Assembly: GCA_034401135.1 (NCBI GenBank)
Contig: JAWZSP010000003.1
Coordinates: 2,666,001-2,730,000 of the forward strand
From: Volutella citrinella
Taxonomy: Eukaryota; Ascomycota; Sordariomycetes; Hypocreales; Nectriaceae
DNA: 64,000 nucleotides
Reading direction: 5' to 3'
Part shown: positions 23,132 to 34,005 of the stretch, piece by piece
Numbering within the stretch: the first letter of the stretch is position 1
How the letters are laid out: the number at the start of each line of letters is the position of its first letter
Made by a program: the position numbers and the translations under genes
The notes under the pieces: model-generated
Told to the model about the DNA's origin: nothing
Database searches by the model: none
What the model saw: the letters and a program-made list of their open reading frames with translations, nothing else

Positions 23132-25571
23132 CTAATCGGGTTGCCACTCGAGGACAAGTTGCGCCGAAAGATTGTCCAAATTCCACCCCGTCAGAGTTCC
23201 AATCTGATCCATTCCTTGCAGAAGGGCCTGCTGCTGTGGCTCATACGTCATCCGTTTGGCGGCAACATAGAGCGAGCCGAGGAGACTAAAGTCCCAAGTG
23301 GCCCTGCAGTCGTTATTCAGGCTGATGCCGCATATGCGTTGCGCGTGCCAAAGCGGAGCCATGATGACCGAACGGCCGTGCTCCTTTGGCAGCGTTCGCG
23401 GTCGGTTCTGAAGCAGGAGCAGCATGGCAGTGTGGTAGAGCTGGTTCGCGAGGACGGCGCCGCCATTCGTGTAAAGTAGAAGGGGGAAGAGCTTCTCGCT
23501 GTCGTCCATGTCCAGCATTGGTTTGAAATCGCGAGGTCGGTTCGTGTACCACATGTTGAGAGCCTCGGAGAGGCCCTTCCATTGTTGCGATCTATTAGGC
23601 ATTTGAGAGTTCACACCAGGGGTTGACGGGACATCTTGGCCGTAACAGAAATTGATGACTTGGGCGCAGAGGAGCAGGGGTTCGCGGTCGAATTTGAGAG
23701 CCTGGGGATCGGAAAGGGGGCTCGTGGCAGTGTACACTAGGAGATCGGGGATGGTGACTGGTGACGAGTTCATGAGGGCCACGCTGATATCTGTATAAAT
23801 TGATTTAGTGATTTGCTCTCTCAGACACCTTCACATTCACATTGGAGCGTACTCAATCGTAGCAATACCCAAGCGGCCGCCGTATTGACGGCACTGTGGT
23901 GAGCGTGGACGCCGGGAGAGTCCGTGTGGCCGAAATTTAGAGTTTTTGGCGTGTGCCGCCAGGCCGGGGGGGCCGTAAGCACATGGCAGCGCAGAGCCGT
24001 GAAGAGGCAGGCGACGAGATCGTGGAGGCTCCCAGAGCTGAACTGCTCCTGCTTGGAGAGCAGCGTGGCCGGGTCCCCAAAGTCGAGCTCCGCCTGCTCG
24101 CCCAATGTTGTCATGGACAGGGCAAGGACGGAGTCGAGGACGGCGCCCGATTCCATGGCAAGCCGAGGCACCAGAAGCCCGAATGTTTGGGCAGAGTCGC
24201 CGATGTCCAACTATGTAGAGCGTCAGTCAGCTTCCGCAACCAGACGAAAGGCGTCAGTGATAGTCATACCCATGGCGCGATGTTGTATCGGTAGTGCCGC
24301 AGGAGGCGGACCACACGATCCTGCGGCATGTGGGCGCAGTTTTGAAATGCCCCAGAGAGCCACTTGTTCCCTATGCTGATACTCACTGGGGGCGAGTACT
24401 GCTGTTGCAAAGTCCCCGGCGAGCCAAAGTATCCGGCACTGCCGCTGACCTGTGACGTGGTAGTCAAGGGTGCCGGGTATGGCTCATGACCATGACCAAG
24501 CGACAGCAAGCCATCCAGAGCCGTCTCATATGCCGTGCTGCCTGGGGAGATGCCCACGCCGCCATAGTTTGGCGTGTCGCGAATGTCCTGTCGAGAGGTT
24601 GTCGAGCCCACCGTTGGACTGAGCAAGGCTGCTTGGGGCTCTATGTGATGCGACGTCTGGAGGGGCTGAGGCTGCCGAAGCTGCTGCTGTTGCGCATGTG
24701 GTGGTAGTAGAGGGGGCAGCGGTGGCAGGGGTAGAGACTGAGGCTGCTGCTGTGGTTGCTGTTGTGGTGGTGGTAGTTGCCGTTGTGGTGGTGGCAGTTG
24801 CTGCTGTGGTGGTGGTAGTTGCTGCTGTTGCGGTGGTGGTAGTTGCTGCTGCTGTGATGGTGGTAGTCGCTGTGGTGGTGGGAGTTGCACCTGCTGCTGA
24901 TGCCGTGGGGGCTGGTCGGTTGGCGAGCGTCCATTCAACAGAGGTCCTGGGGAGTTCTGGTCCGTAGACGCTTCACTTTCCAATGTCGCAGACTTCGAGT
25001 CGACAATGGAACCGGTGAGGCCAGACTCGACAGAGGCAGCCTCGTCACCCTGCAGCCGGGTGGCAGCCTTGGCAGCCACAGATTCAGGAACCACGAACTA
25101 AATTGGGCTACGTGTGAGCCATATTTTTGGAGACATGATGGGTGGTATGGGAGGAAAAAGGAACATCCACTCACCCTCAGCTTGTCATAGGCTGGCTTGG
25201 TCACTGCAGCCCGCGAGCCCTGGCCAGTGGTTTTGGCATTCTTCTCCAAGAAGGACAATCGGGTGCCGTATTGGCACTCGAAGCCACCGTCGACACATCG
25301 CCGACAGGCGGGTTTCCCTTCATCACCTATGAGCGCACGGTTTGTCAATCACTGCCCGAAACTTGGGTACAAAGATACCTTTGGGGCAGGGTAGTAGTGG
25401 AGGTGAGGTATTCATGGCCGGCCCGCTCTCTCATGAGCATGAGCGGCTGCAGGGACAGCTGGCGCGCGTTAGGAACGGTTAGGACTTACATTTTCGTCGA
25501 CGGATGCGGCATTTGAAGCAGCCAGTCCTCGTCCTTCTTAGGCGGGTCTTGAAACCTGCGTCATCCGCCAT
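23132..25571 (-). CDS. Zn2Cys6 transcription factor with PF11951-type domain
   Basis: Five exons, 25571-25490, 25326-25175, 25097-24270, 24210-23829 and 23790-23132, encode 700 residues; every junction keeps frame. The zinc cluster spans exons 1-2: cysteines 18, 21, 28, 35, 38 and 45, in GCFKCRIRRRKCDEGKPACR. A low-complexity Pro/Gln region (repeated QLPPPQQQ) occupies about 130-200. The rest is a Fungal_trans_2 domain ending in NQLYHTAMLLLLQ, LWHAQRICGISL and GTLTGWNLDNL. The gene is divergent from D-xylose reductase across 613 bp, which suggests pentose-related control. Orthology to the arabinose regulator ARA1 of Sordariomycetes is a hypothesis only. Confidence 0.88.
24730..24900. repeat. 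CAG/CCA-type coding microsatellite (Pro/Gln repeats)
   Basis: On the minus strand this encodes about six imperfect LPPPQQQ-like heptads within the Zn2Cys6 regulator. Repeat number is likely to vary between strains. Confidence 0.75.
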
Positions 25572-26184
25572 ATTCGTCCACAAAAAAAAGGGCGACGGGG
25601 TGACGGGGTGACGGCTGGCCACAGGCGAGCAAGGTAGGAGCAGGAGCTGGGCTCGGGCCGGATGGGTGTGGTGTTATGGGTTTGGATAGAGGAGAGAGAG
25701 AGCCCGGGGACCCGCGAGGCCGAAGGGGGAAAGCTGAAGCCCCTGTGGCCAGTGCGAGAACAGCCGACATTGCCCCTCTGGGAAGGTCTAGACGCAGTTC
25801 GCCGGTGGGGTTTGCCAGCATTTGCCGCCCATGTGAGCGTCTGGGTCGGCGCTGGCCGGGCGCTGGCGTGTCGGTGTTAGCGCAACCGGCCTAACCGTTG
25901 GACTGACTCGAAAGTGGGCAAAGGTGATCTCATCTCGATGGATCATGGAGGGGGTGCCAGGAGGGGCCGTGGAGGGGCTGACGATGTTTCGGTGAGGGGG
26001 GATGAGGCTTGCCAGAAATAAAGAATAAAGGTGAGAGGCGTCGCGACGGTTTGCAAGCTCCCCGTCTATCCCTTTCCCCCTCCCAAGCTCACGTCCATCC
26101 TATATACCCGCCTCCGCACACCGTCTCTTGTCCCTCCCTTCTACTCCCCCTCGAGAAAGGAAAAAAGTCCAAAAAATCATCACA
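25572..26184. promoter_or_regulatory. Bidirectional promoter: Zn2Cys6 regulator / D-xylose reductase
   Basis: These 613 bp separate two divergent start codons. On the reductase side, TATATA sits at 26101-26106, 79 bp before the ATG, followed by a C/T-rich leader. A minus-strand GGCAAAT (25820-25826) fits the loose GGC(A/T)4 pattern reported for Xyr1-type regulators. SYGGRG (CreA-type) matches GTGGGG near 25805 and GTGGAG near 25970. These are short motifs, so only the TATA element is well supported. Confidence 0.55.
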
Positions 26185-27312
26185 ATGGCCTCTACCATCA
26201 AGCTTGCCTCTGGCTATGAGATGCCCCTCGTTGGCTTCGGCCTCTGGAAGGTTCCTGCCGACCAGGCCGCCGACACCGTCTACAACGTAAGAACCTCCAT
26301 TGGTCTAGATCCCCTCACGACGAGAGTTACTGACATGGTTTTTTTCTTCCCACAGGCCATCAAGGCCGGCTACCGACTCTTCGACGGCGCGTACGACTAC
26401 CAGAACGAGAAGCAGGCTGGCGAGGGTATCCAGCGCGCCATCAAGGAGGGCCTCGTGAAGCGCGAGGACATCTTCGTCACCACCAAGCTCTGGAACAACT
26501 ACCACAGCCGCGAGCACGCCCTCGGCATGGCCAAGGCCCAGAACGAGGCCTGGGGCCTGGGCTACATCGATCTCTACCTCATCCACTTCCCCGTCGCCCA
26601 GGAGTACATTGACCCCGAGACCCTGCGCTACCCCGTAAGTCTTACACCGGCCGCCTAGGGCTTCATCTCCTTTCATCTCTTGCCAATTGTAGCAACTAAC
26701 CCATTGACGCAGGCCTGGTGGACCGATGCCGAGCGCTCCGGCGTCACCATCGCCAAGGTTCCCATCCGCGAGACCTGGGAGGCCCTCGAGGAGGTCGTCG
26801 ACCAGGGCATCGCCCGCTCCATCGGCGTGTCCAACTTCCAGGCCCAGTCCCTGTACGACGTCCAGCGCTACAACCGCCACCCCATCTCGTCCCTCCAGAT
26901 CGAGCACCACCCCTACCTCGTCCAGCCCGACCTCATCGCCATGGCCCAAGAGAACAACATCGCCGTGACGGCCTACTCGTCCTTCGGCCCCCAGAGCTTC
27001 AAGGAGCTCCCCGGCGTCTTCTCCAAGCGTGCCTTTGGCGCCGTTGGCCTCCTCGAGTCCGACCTCATCAAGGGCTTCGCCGACAAGCACGGCAAGACCC
27101 CCGCCCAGATCCTGCTCCGCTGGGCCACCCAGCGCGGCATCGCCGTCATCCCCAAGTCCAACAACCCCAACCGCCTGGCCCAGAACCTCGACGTCGTCAG
27201 CTTCGACCTGGCCGCCGACGAGATTGAGAGCATCTCGGCCCTGGACCGTGGCCTGCGCTTCAACGACCCCGGCTTCTACCTGCCCAACTTCCCTCTCCGC
27301 ATCTTTGCTTAA
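26185..27312 (+). CDS. xyl1: NAD(P)H-dependent D-xylose reductase
   Basis: Three exons, 26185-26286, 26356-26634 and 26713-27312, give 326 residues, normal for xylose reductases; all junctions are phase 0. It is an aldo-keto reductase with tetrad Asp44, Tyr49, Lys78 and His111. The family signatures [15 protein letters not shown] and [12 protein letters not shown] and the cofactor motif IPKSNNPNR are present. It reduces D-xylose to xylitol and L-arabinose to L-arabinitol in the cytosol, the first step of fungal pentose catabolism. L-arabinitol 4-dehydrogenase, the next enzyme for L-arabinose, lies 1.0 kb downstream on the same strand. Codon use is strongly C-ending, suggesting high expression. 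Confidence 0.93.
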
Positions 27313-27700
27313 GCCTGGAAGCTAGGGAGGTATGATGACTTGAGGAGGTATTAAGCAAATATAGATCCAAAAGTAACTAATGAAGAAAATTGAATAATGA
27401 CCCAAAATTAAGCTCAATTGCACAATCTTGATTCCACTTGACAGTGATTGCTTCCTCTAAACTGAAATTGTCCCACATCGCATGAGAGACTGCCTCTTTT
27501 TTTTTTCAAGCAAGCCCTCGTTTACTTGAGCTTTGTCTTTGTCAATGGAAAATAAAATAATGATACTCCAAACCCCTCCCCCTCCGCCTCGCCTCCCCTT
27601 GACAAGCGCCACTCCACAAGTCATGACATGTCATGCAGGCACGAAGCTCACTGAGCCACTCCTGCCCCCGCCAATTCCCCGGCTCCTCGGAAAAATCAAC

Positions 27701-27723
27701 GGCTAAAACGCCGAAGCTTAGCC
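27701..27723. promoter_or_regulatory. Xyr1/XlnR-type inverted repeat
   Basis: GGCTAA at 27701-27706 is mirrored by TTAGCC at 27718-27723, with an 11-bp spacer. GGCTAA(A) is the recognised core of XlnR/Xyr1 pentose activators. From memory, the Trichoderma reesei xyn1 promoter carries the same two half-sites with a 10-bp spacer. The element lies 611 bp before the lad1 ATG. Confidence 0.65.
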
Positions 27724-27842
27724 TTTTGGTGCAATGTCATGGCAAGGCGGACAGTCACCCCCAACGGCTCCTGCCTTCCCTGTCTCATGACTGCCGCTTT
27801 AGGCATATCCAAGCACCTGCCCGGGAGAACTGTGGCCCCTCT

Positions 27843-27859
27843 CCGGGGCTCTGGCGGGG
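27843..27859 (+). promoter_or_regulatory. Pair of CreA/Cre1-type sites
   Basis: CCGGGG (27843-27848) and GCGGGG (27854-27859) both match SYGGRG and are 5 bp apart. Closely spaced pairs are the form usually associated with carbon catabolite repression. They lie between the inverted repeat and the lad1 start. Confidence 0.45.
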
Positions 27860-28333
27860 TACGGTGGCGCCCCGACCGCAACGCCATTCGCCCGCATCCC
27901 CAGGGTCTCACATGGCCAGTCTGTGGAGCCTCACTTGTCGTCTTCTACCCCGCGCCTACAGTTGCACGTCTCGCGGAGTCGCGGGACAACGCCTCAAAGC
28001 GGCAAGCTGTTGCGCTCGCACGCTGCCGGATGACCTGCAAAAAAATAATTGCTGGAGATTGGGTAGATGTTGAGGCGTAGTGGATGATTTGGCATGCGGG
28101 AGCTATTGGAGAAATGCCCCTGGGCCGTCCCGTATCTTAATAATAAGTCTTTGGTCGGCAAACGCTCCCCTCGCTGAAACAAAACTGCTCTCTGCTGCTG
28201 TTGCTTGCTCCCTCTTGAATCGTCCGCCGTCTGTCTGTCTCTCCTTCCCGGCAACCTTGGCCCTTTGGACTCAGTGCGGTCGAGCATCACCAGTACATCT
28301 TCAGTTTCGCCCTCGTTTGATAAACCCTCCGCC

Positions 28334-29786
28334 ATGCCTTCCGCCGAGCATTCCGCCAACGGCGCGACTGCCGTCAAGAACCAGACCATCGAGGCGCCTC
28401 TGCCCAACCCCGCGCTGCTCGTCACTGCCGATCACAACCTCAAGACGGCCGATGCTCCCGTGTACGCCCCCAAGGCTGGCGAGGTCCTCGTTCACATCAA
28501 GGCCACGGGAATCTGCGGGTATGTAGTGGCGCGGAGATGACCGCTTTTGTTACTTCTCTTTCATTTCTTTTTCTGGCCCTTTCTTTTGTTGGGGTTGATA
28601 TCTTCATGCGTTTCTCGTAAATCTCTTTTTATTGGCTTGCGTAAACGAGTAACCAAGTGCTCGATTCCAACTGACACTCTTCTTCTGTAGATCCGATGTT
28701 CACTTCTGGAAGACTGGCCGAATTGGTTCCCTCGTCTTCGAGGGCGACTGCATCATTGGCCACGAGGCTGCCGGTGTTGTCGTCCGTTGTGGTGAGGGCG
28801 TCAAGGACCTGAAGCCCGGTGACCGCGTTGCCGTTGAGCCCGGTGTTCCTTGCGGCAACTGCTTCCTCTGCCTCGAGGGCCGATACAACCTCTGCGAGGA
28901 GGTCGAGTTTGCCGGTGTCTACCCCTACGCTGGCACCCTCCAGCGATACAAGATCCACCCCGCCAAGTGGCTTCACAAGTAAGCTTCCTCCTTTCCAACT
29001 GTTCGCGTCGAATCGAACCCAGTGGGACTCACCTTGCTGCCCCTAGGCTCCCCGACAACGTCTCATTCGCCGAGGGCGCTCTCCTTGAGCCCCTGAGCGT
29101 CGTCCTCCACGGTATCAAGCAGGCCCGCCTCACGCTCGGTACCCCCGTCGTCATCTGCGGTGCTGGCCCCATTGGTATTCTCGCCCTCGCTGCCGCCCGC
29201 GCCTCCGGTGCTCATCCCATTGCCATCACCGACGTTGAGCCCAAGCGACTCGAGTTTGCCAAGGAGATGTACCCCTGGGCCATGACCTACCAGGTCGATA
29301 TCAAGAAGAGCAACGAGGAGAATGGAAAGGAGGTGCGCAAGCTGTTTGGCGAGACCGAGTACACCCAGCCCCGTGTCGTGCTTGAATGCACTGGCGTCGA
29401 GAGCAGCGTGTGCACCGGCGCCTACATCGTCCGCCGTGGCGGTGTCCTGATGGTTGTCGGCGTTGGCCGGGCCATCATGAACAACCTGCCTTTCATGCAC
29501 CTTTCCCTAGCTGAGGTATGTCTCTCCCGAGAGCAGAGTAGAGCGGACATTGGCGACTGACCTTTGGCCCACACAGATTGATCTCCGCTTCATCAACCGC
29601 TACCGCGATACGTGGCCTGCTGGTATCGCCTGTATAGAGGCAGGTCTTCTTGGTGACATTAAGAAGTTGATCTCGCACGTTTTTCCCCTGGAGAAGGCCC
29701 TCGAGGGCCTGACACTATCGTCGGACCCCAAGAACGGCACCATCAAGGTCCAGATTGTGGACGAGTCGGAGACGACGTTCTTCTAA
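28334..29786 (+). CDS. lad1: L-arabinitol 4-dehydrogenase
   Basis: Four exons, 28334-28518, 28691-28978, 29047-29515 and 29577-29786, encode 383 residues. This is a zinc-dependent medium-chain dehydrogenase. Catalytic-zinc ligands are Cys61 (GICGSDVHFW) and the His86-Glu87 of GHEAAG; structural-zinc cysteines are 116, 119, 122 and 130. The Rossmann motif GAGPIG is followed by ITDVEPKR, whose Asp indicates NAD preference. HPAKWLHKLPD, EGALLEPLSVVLHGI and NRYRDTWPAGI fit arabinitol dehydrogenase better than xylitol or sorbitol dehydrogenase. It oxidises L-arabinitol to L-xylulose, using the product of the neighbouring reductase. A pentose-responsive inverted repeat lies upstream. Confidence 0.93.
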
Positions 29787-31898
29787 GTGTACATTTTAAA
29801 ATTAGCGAGCATAGAAATGAATGAATATGAATACGTCACATAGAACCATCAGGAATGCATCAGGACTCCACAACTCTGGTCTGTAGCATACTCGCAAAGT
29901 CGGAAATGGACCCTAGCAACTGTGAATCGAGTGTCTTGGTCGATAGTTCAGAGAAACCCGACGCTCAATCAGTGCTGGGGTGATGGCGAAATCGAGGGAA
30001 ATGAAGACCGTCGAGGGTGGCAACATATGTTTCGACACCTTCCCGGCATGCCTGTCTCGTGTTCTCTACGTCTGACAAGGCACAGCTTAGGCTGCCCCAT
30101 TGGCAGGATATCCTCCCAGCTTCTGCACTTGGTACCAAAGTGTTCGGAAACTCATGGTTGTACGGATACAAGGTAGTATATGTCGACGGGAGGCTAGTGC
30201 GGGTTGCTGCTCACACCAACCCGGAATAGGCCAAGTCATTGAAACTGACTGCGCCCGACCCAAGCTAGCCACGTCGCAGCCATGTAAGTATAGATTCCCT
30301 CAAGCTGCGCGCCTTGACATGAACAGGTGGGCAGGTTTGCAGGTTCTAGGCTGGAGTCAGCTCTGGTGCGTGGGAATGTGAGGACCAAGGAAGAATACAG
30401 TAGCTGCCGGTGGCTATGAGTGGAACCGTTGCTCCCGCCGTCCGGGCCCAGTCTGTCGGGAACGTTGCTTCTTTTGCGGCAGCTATCCGGGACTGGCGTG
30501 GGCGAGGCCGTGGATGCCAGGCGATTTGACCGGGGCAGGGGGGGGCTGGTATTTCCAGAAGGTGGCACCTTGGCGCTATTCTCCTTTGATGGCATGATGC
30601 GTGTCGCTTCTCTCCCTACATCTGTAGTCTATATGTGACCTCGAAGCTCGCATATGCACCGGGACGCCGGATGTCGAAAGCGCCCCAGCCATCTGCAGTT
30701 AAAAGGCGCAGACAGGGCAATCCCGGGACATGTGCTGTCTCAGCACCGGGTAATAAGAAGTATCAGAGAGGTGGGGAGGAGAGGAATGCGGCAGTCGCAG
30801 CGGCAGCAATCAGAGACGGGGGACTTTGGCACTAGACTGCGTGTCTGCATCTCCAATCCCAGCGGCATCAGTCCATCTCATCGCATATGGATCGCTAGCT
30901 GCAGTGCTTGGCCGGCCACTTGGGCTAGCGGGAGTCGCCGAAGCGCTGTCCACCACTGAAGACCCGGCTCCGCGACGTCGGGAGGAGGCACAGTCCAAGC
31001 GTGCATGTGGGCTCGCATGGCGGCATGGCCCAGTTGTCGAAACGAAAGAGACAGGGTGCCAAGTGCCAGCTGCAGGGGGGCTCTGCGAGACAGTGGCGGG
31101 TAGGTAGGTGGGAAGAAAGCGCTGTTTTTGCTCTCGGTACCCAATTGAAGCTCGCCAATGTCTGACAGATGTCCATCGATTCCATCTGCGCCTCACAGCC
31201 CCCAACGTCGACGCTTGTCGGAGGAGTGCAGTCGAGCAGCCGAACCAGCGCCATCACCATAAGGCTGCTGGTCGAGGAGATGGACGATGGGCCACGCCTA
31301 TCCCAATAGCGCAGCTGGCTATCTTCCCTGTATCATAGTACATGTACGGTCCGCCTTCAGACGGGGCCGCCTATGCATCCCTCCCGATGACCTGACTGGG
31401 CATGTCCACTAGGGGGGGCCGTCTTGCTACTGCAACTAGCCAGTCCCTCCGGCCAACCAGAGCCATAACGGACTTGTATAGGAGCATGTTCATGCAGAAG
31501 TGGATACAGCTCCGCAGATTCGGGGCCTTGGGGACTGAATCACTGAAGGCTTCCCGCCCTCCTCTCCGGGGTGCTAGCTGAGGTGATTCACTGATCTGGT
31601 CCGGCAGACCGCTAGGGTGGTCATGGGCCATGGCCATGGTATGTACGGTACGCTGCATGAGGTGGCAAGCCAGCTGCCGAGGACGATGGAGCGGGGAAAG
31701 GCCTGTCCGCGAGCTTCTTAAAAGGCCGCGACGGTCTGGCGAGATTCCAGAGACGGACTGCCCCCTAGCTTCACCTTCTGATTGCTCGCGCCATTGTCGG
31801 TCCGGCTTCTGGCTCCTTCGTGCCATTTCGACATCTCCCTGCCCCTGAGGCGACAGGTCTCCCAGCTCCATCTGTAAACTCGTCGTTGCTCGTCCATC
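29787..31898. other. Intergenic (2.1 kb), no supported gene
   Basis: Short open frames only, without domains or signal peptides. It serves as 3' flank of lad1 and the upstream region of the monooxygenase. Confidence 0.55.
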
Positions 31899-34005
31899 AT
31901 GCGTGTTGCAGTCATCGGCGGCGGTCCTTCTGGGCTTGTCCAGCTCAAGGTCCTCCTCGAGACGCACCAGCACTTCCCCGTCGCCCCCATCGAGGCGCGG
32001 CTCTTCGAGGCCTCGGACAAGATCGGCGGCGTCTTCAGCCATTCCTACGAGGACGGCGAGCTGGTCTCGTCAAAGTTCCTCACTACCTTCTCCGACTTCC
32101 GCCCGGACGCCGACGAGCCCGACTTCTTCTCCACGGAGCGGTATTTGGAGTACCTCGACGAATACGCCTCACACTTTCGCCTCTGGCCGCACATGTCCAT
32201 GAGCACCAGGGTCCAGTCTGTCCGCAGAGGAGACAGTTCCGCCCACGTCGTCACCTACAAGCTTCCCAGTGGCAAGGTCGAGGAATGGGAGTGCGACGCC
32301 GTCGCAGTATGCTCGGGCGTCCACTCGGTTCCGCATATCCCCCATTTCCCAGGCATTGAGCATGTCCCCGTCTCTATGCACTCTTCCGAATTCAAGACAC
32401 GCGCGCAGCTTGGCAAGGACAAGACCGTCCTGGTCATCGGAAGCGGCGAAACAGGGGCCGACGTCGCCTACCTCAGCATCACGGCCGACACAAAGAGGGT
32501 CATCATGTGCCACCGCGACGGCTTCATCGGAGCACCCAAGGTCAGTGGTATGGGCCCCCAATGCTGTATCTACAGGCTAACCGTTTGCATCAGAGAGTTC
32601 CCAGTGTAAGGTTTTTCCCGTGGATCTTCGGCGACGACCCCATGCCCTATCCTCAGCTACCTGTCGATGTCAGCCAGGTAACCTTGTTCGATTCCATGTA
32701 TGTGCATCCCCTGGTCCGGGATAGCATGATTGTGTGGAACCATTACCACCTCATGGCACTTCCATTTGGTTGTTGGTTGGCGGGAGGCACGCCTCACGGC
32801 ATGGATCAATGCGTTGGCGAGGTCTTTGGCGAGCGATTCGACGTTTCAAGGCGTAAGCACCCCCTTCCCCCCTCCTCCTCCCAAGTTGTTCTCACATGGC
32901 TTATCCTGGACATGATTAGTCTTTTTCAACAAAGCATGGAGCCGTGTTGACCAGGCCATCTCGTGGTCGTATCGTCCAGAGAAGTGGTCCCTCGCCACAC
33001 GGATCCGACGCTTCGTCATGGACCAGAAGATTTACCCTCCGAAGCGGCCGATCGACCTGGCCCCCATTCCAACTCATTTCTCCGAGGACGGTGTAGCACA
33101 CTTCCCACTGACAGGCCGGCCCGAGGCCGAACGAATCCAGCAAACCGAGGTCAAGCCGGATATTGTCATCCTTGCGACGGGATACGTGCCGGGTTTCCCG
33201 TTCCTAAACACCGATGACAACAAGGGCCGCAAGCCTTATCCGGAGGCGTTTGATGCCAATGTTCGTCAGATCTGGAAGTCGGACGACCCGACGGTCGGCT
33301 TCATCGGCTTCATCCGCCCAGGATTTGGTGCTATCCCACCTCTGGCCGAGCTCCAGTCCATGATGTTTGTCCAGAACCTGCTGCAGAAGATCCCAAAGCC
33401 ACTTGACCCGGATGACGAGTGGCACTATCGCATCATTCACACTCCAGACGCCAGAATCACCTACGGCGTCGAGCATGACAGCTACGCGTACCAGCTGGCC
33501 AAGGACATGGGCGCCGCGCCCACCTTTACCGAAATCATCAAGGCGGCTCTCGTCACCCCCAAGGGCTACAGGCTCCCCTGGATCTGGGCCTCTGGCGCCA
33601 ACTTTCCCACCAAGTTTCGAATCACTGGCCCTTGGAAGTGGGACGGCGCCGCGCGAACCATGGTAGCGCCAGAGCTGTGGCAGACCATCAGCCGCCGAGA
33701 AGGCCCTTTCAGTAAGTCGGGCATGCATCCTTCTGCTTGGTCAAATGGATCTAACATACTTAGACAACTATTGCGGTATGGGCATGGTTCCCATGGTAAT
33801 TCTCGGCGCCTGTAGCTTGTTCTACTCCGTCTACTCAGGCTTCCGGAGCGTCCTCGCGACGCTTCGACTGGCTCGTCCGCTCGAGCACCGCATCGAGCCC
33901 AAGCTCAGGATCGAGGCGCTGGCCCGGCGGGCGGAGATGGCCAAGAAGATGCAGAAGATTTCTGCTGTTGATGAGGTTGATGACGTTGATCTGGTGGAAG
34001 TCTGA
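31899..34005 (+). CDS. Flavin-containing monooxygenase-like protein with C-terminal membrane segment
   Basis: Exons 31899-32540, 32594-32852, 32920-33711 and 33764-34005 encode 644 residues. The N-terminus is an FAD-binding GxGxxG (VAVIGGGPSGL). A second dinucleotide site (VLVIGSGETGADV) lies near residue 190. The ILATGYVPGFPFL segment matches the ATG(Y) motif of FMO enzymes. The classic FxGxxxH fingerprint is weak (VPVSMHSSEF). Near the C-terminus, MGMVPMVILGACSLFYSVYS is a probable transmembrane anchor, followed by a charged, possibly helical tail. It probably oxygenates a small nucleophilic or lipophilic substrate at a membrane; the substrate is unknown. No biosynthetic partner genes are adjacent. 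Confidence 0.87.

Larger units (their letters stand above)
27313..28333. other. Intergenic: 3' flank of xyl1 and promoter of lad1
   Basis: The first 250 bp are AT-rich 3' flank. The remainder is the L-arabinitol dehydrogenase promoter and carries the inverted repeat and CreA-type sites listed separately. Confidence 0.6.

Noticed and set aside
26305..27090. 261-codon open frame antisense to D-xylose reductase
   Set aside because: It mirrors the strongly C-ending codons of the sense gene. Its product is a Val/Leu/Gly/Asp-rich shadow without domains.
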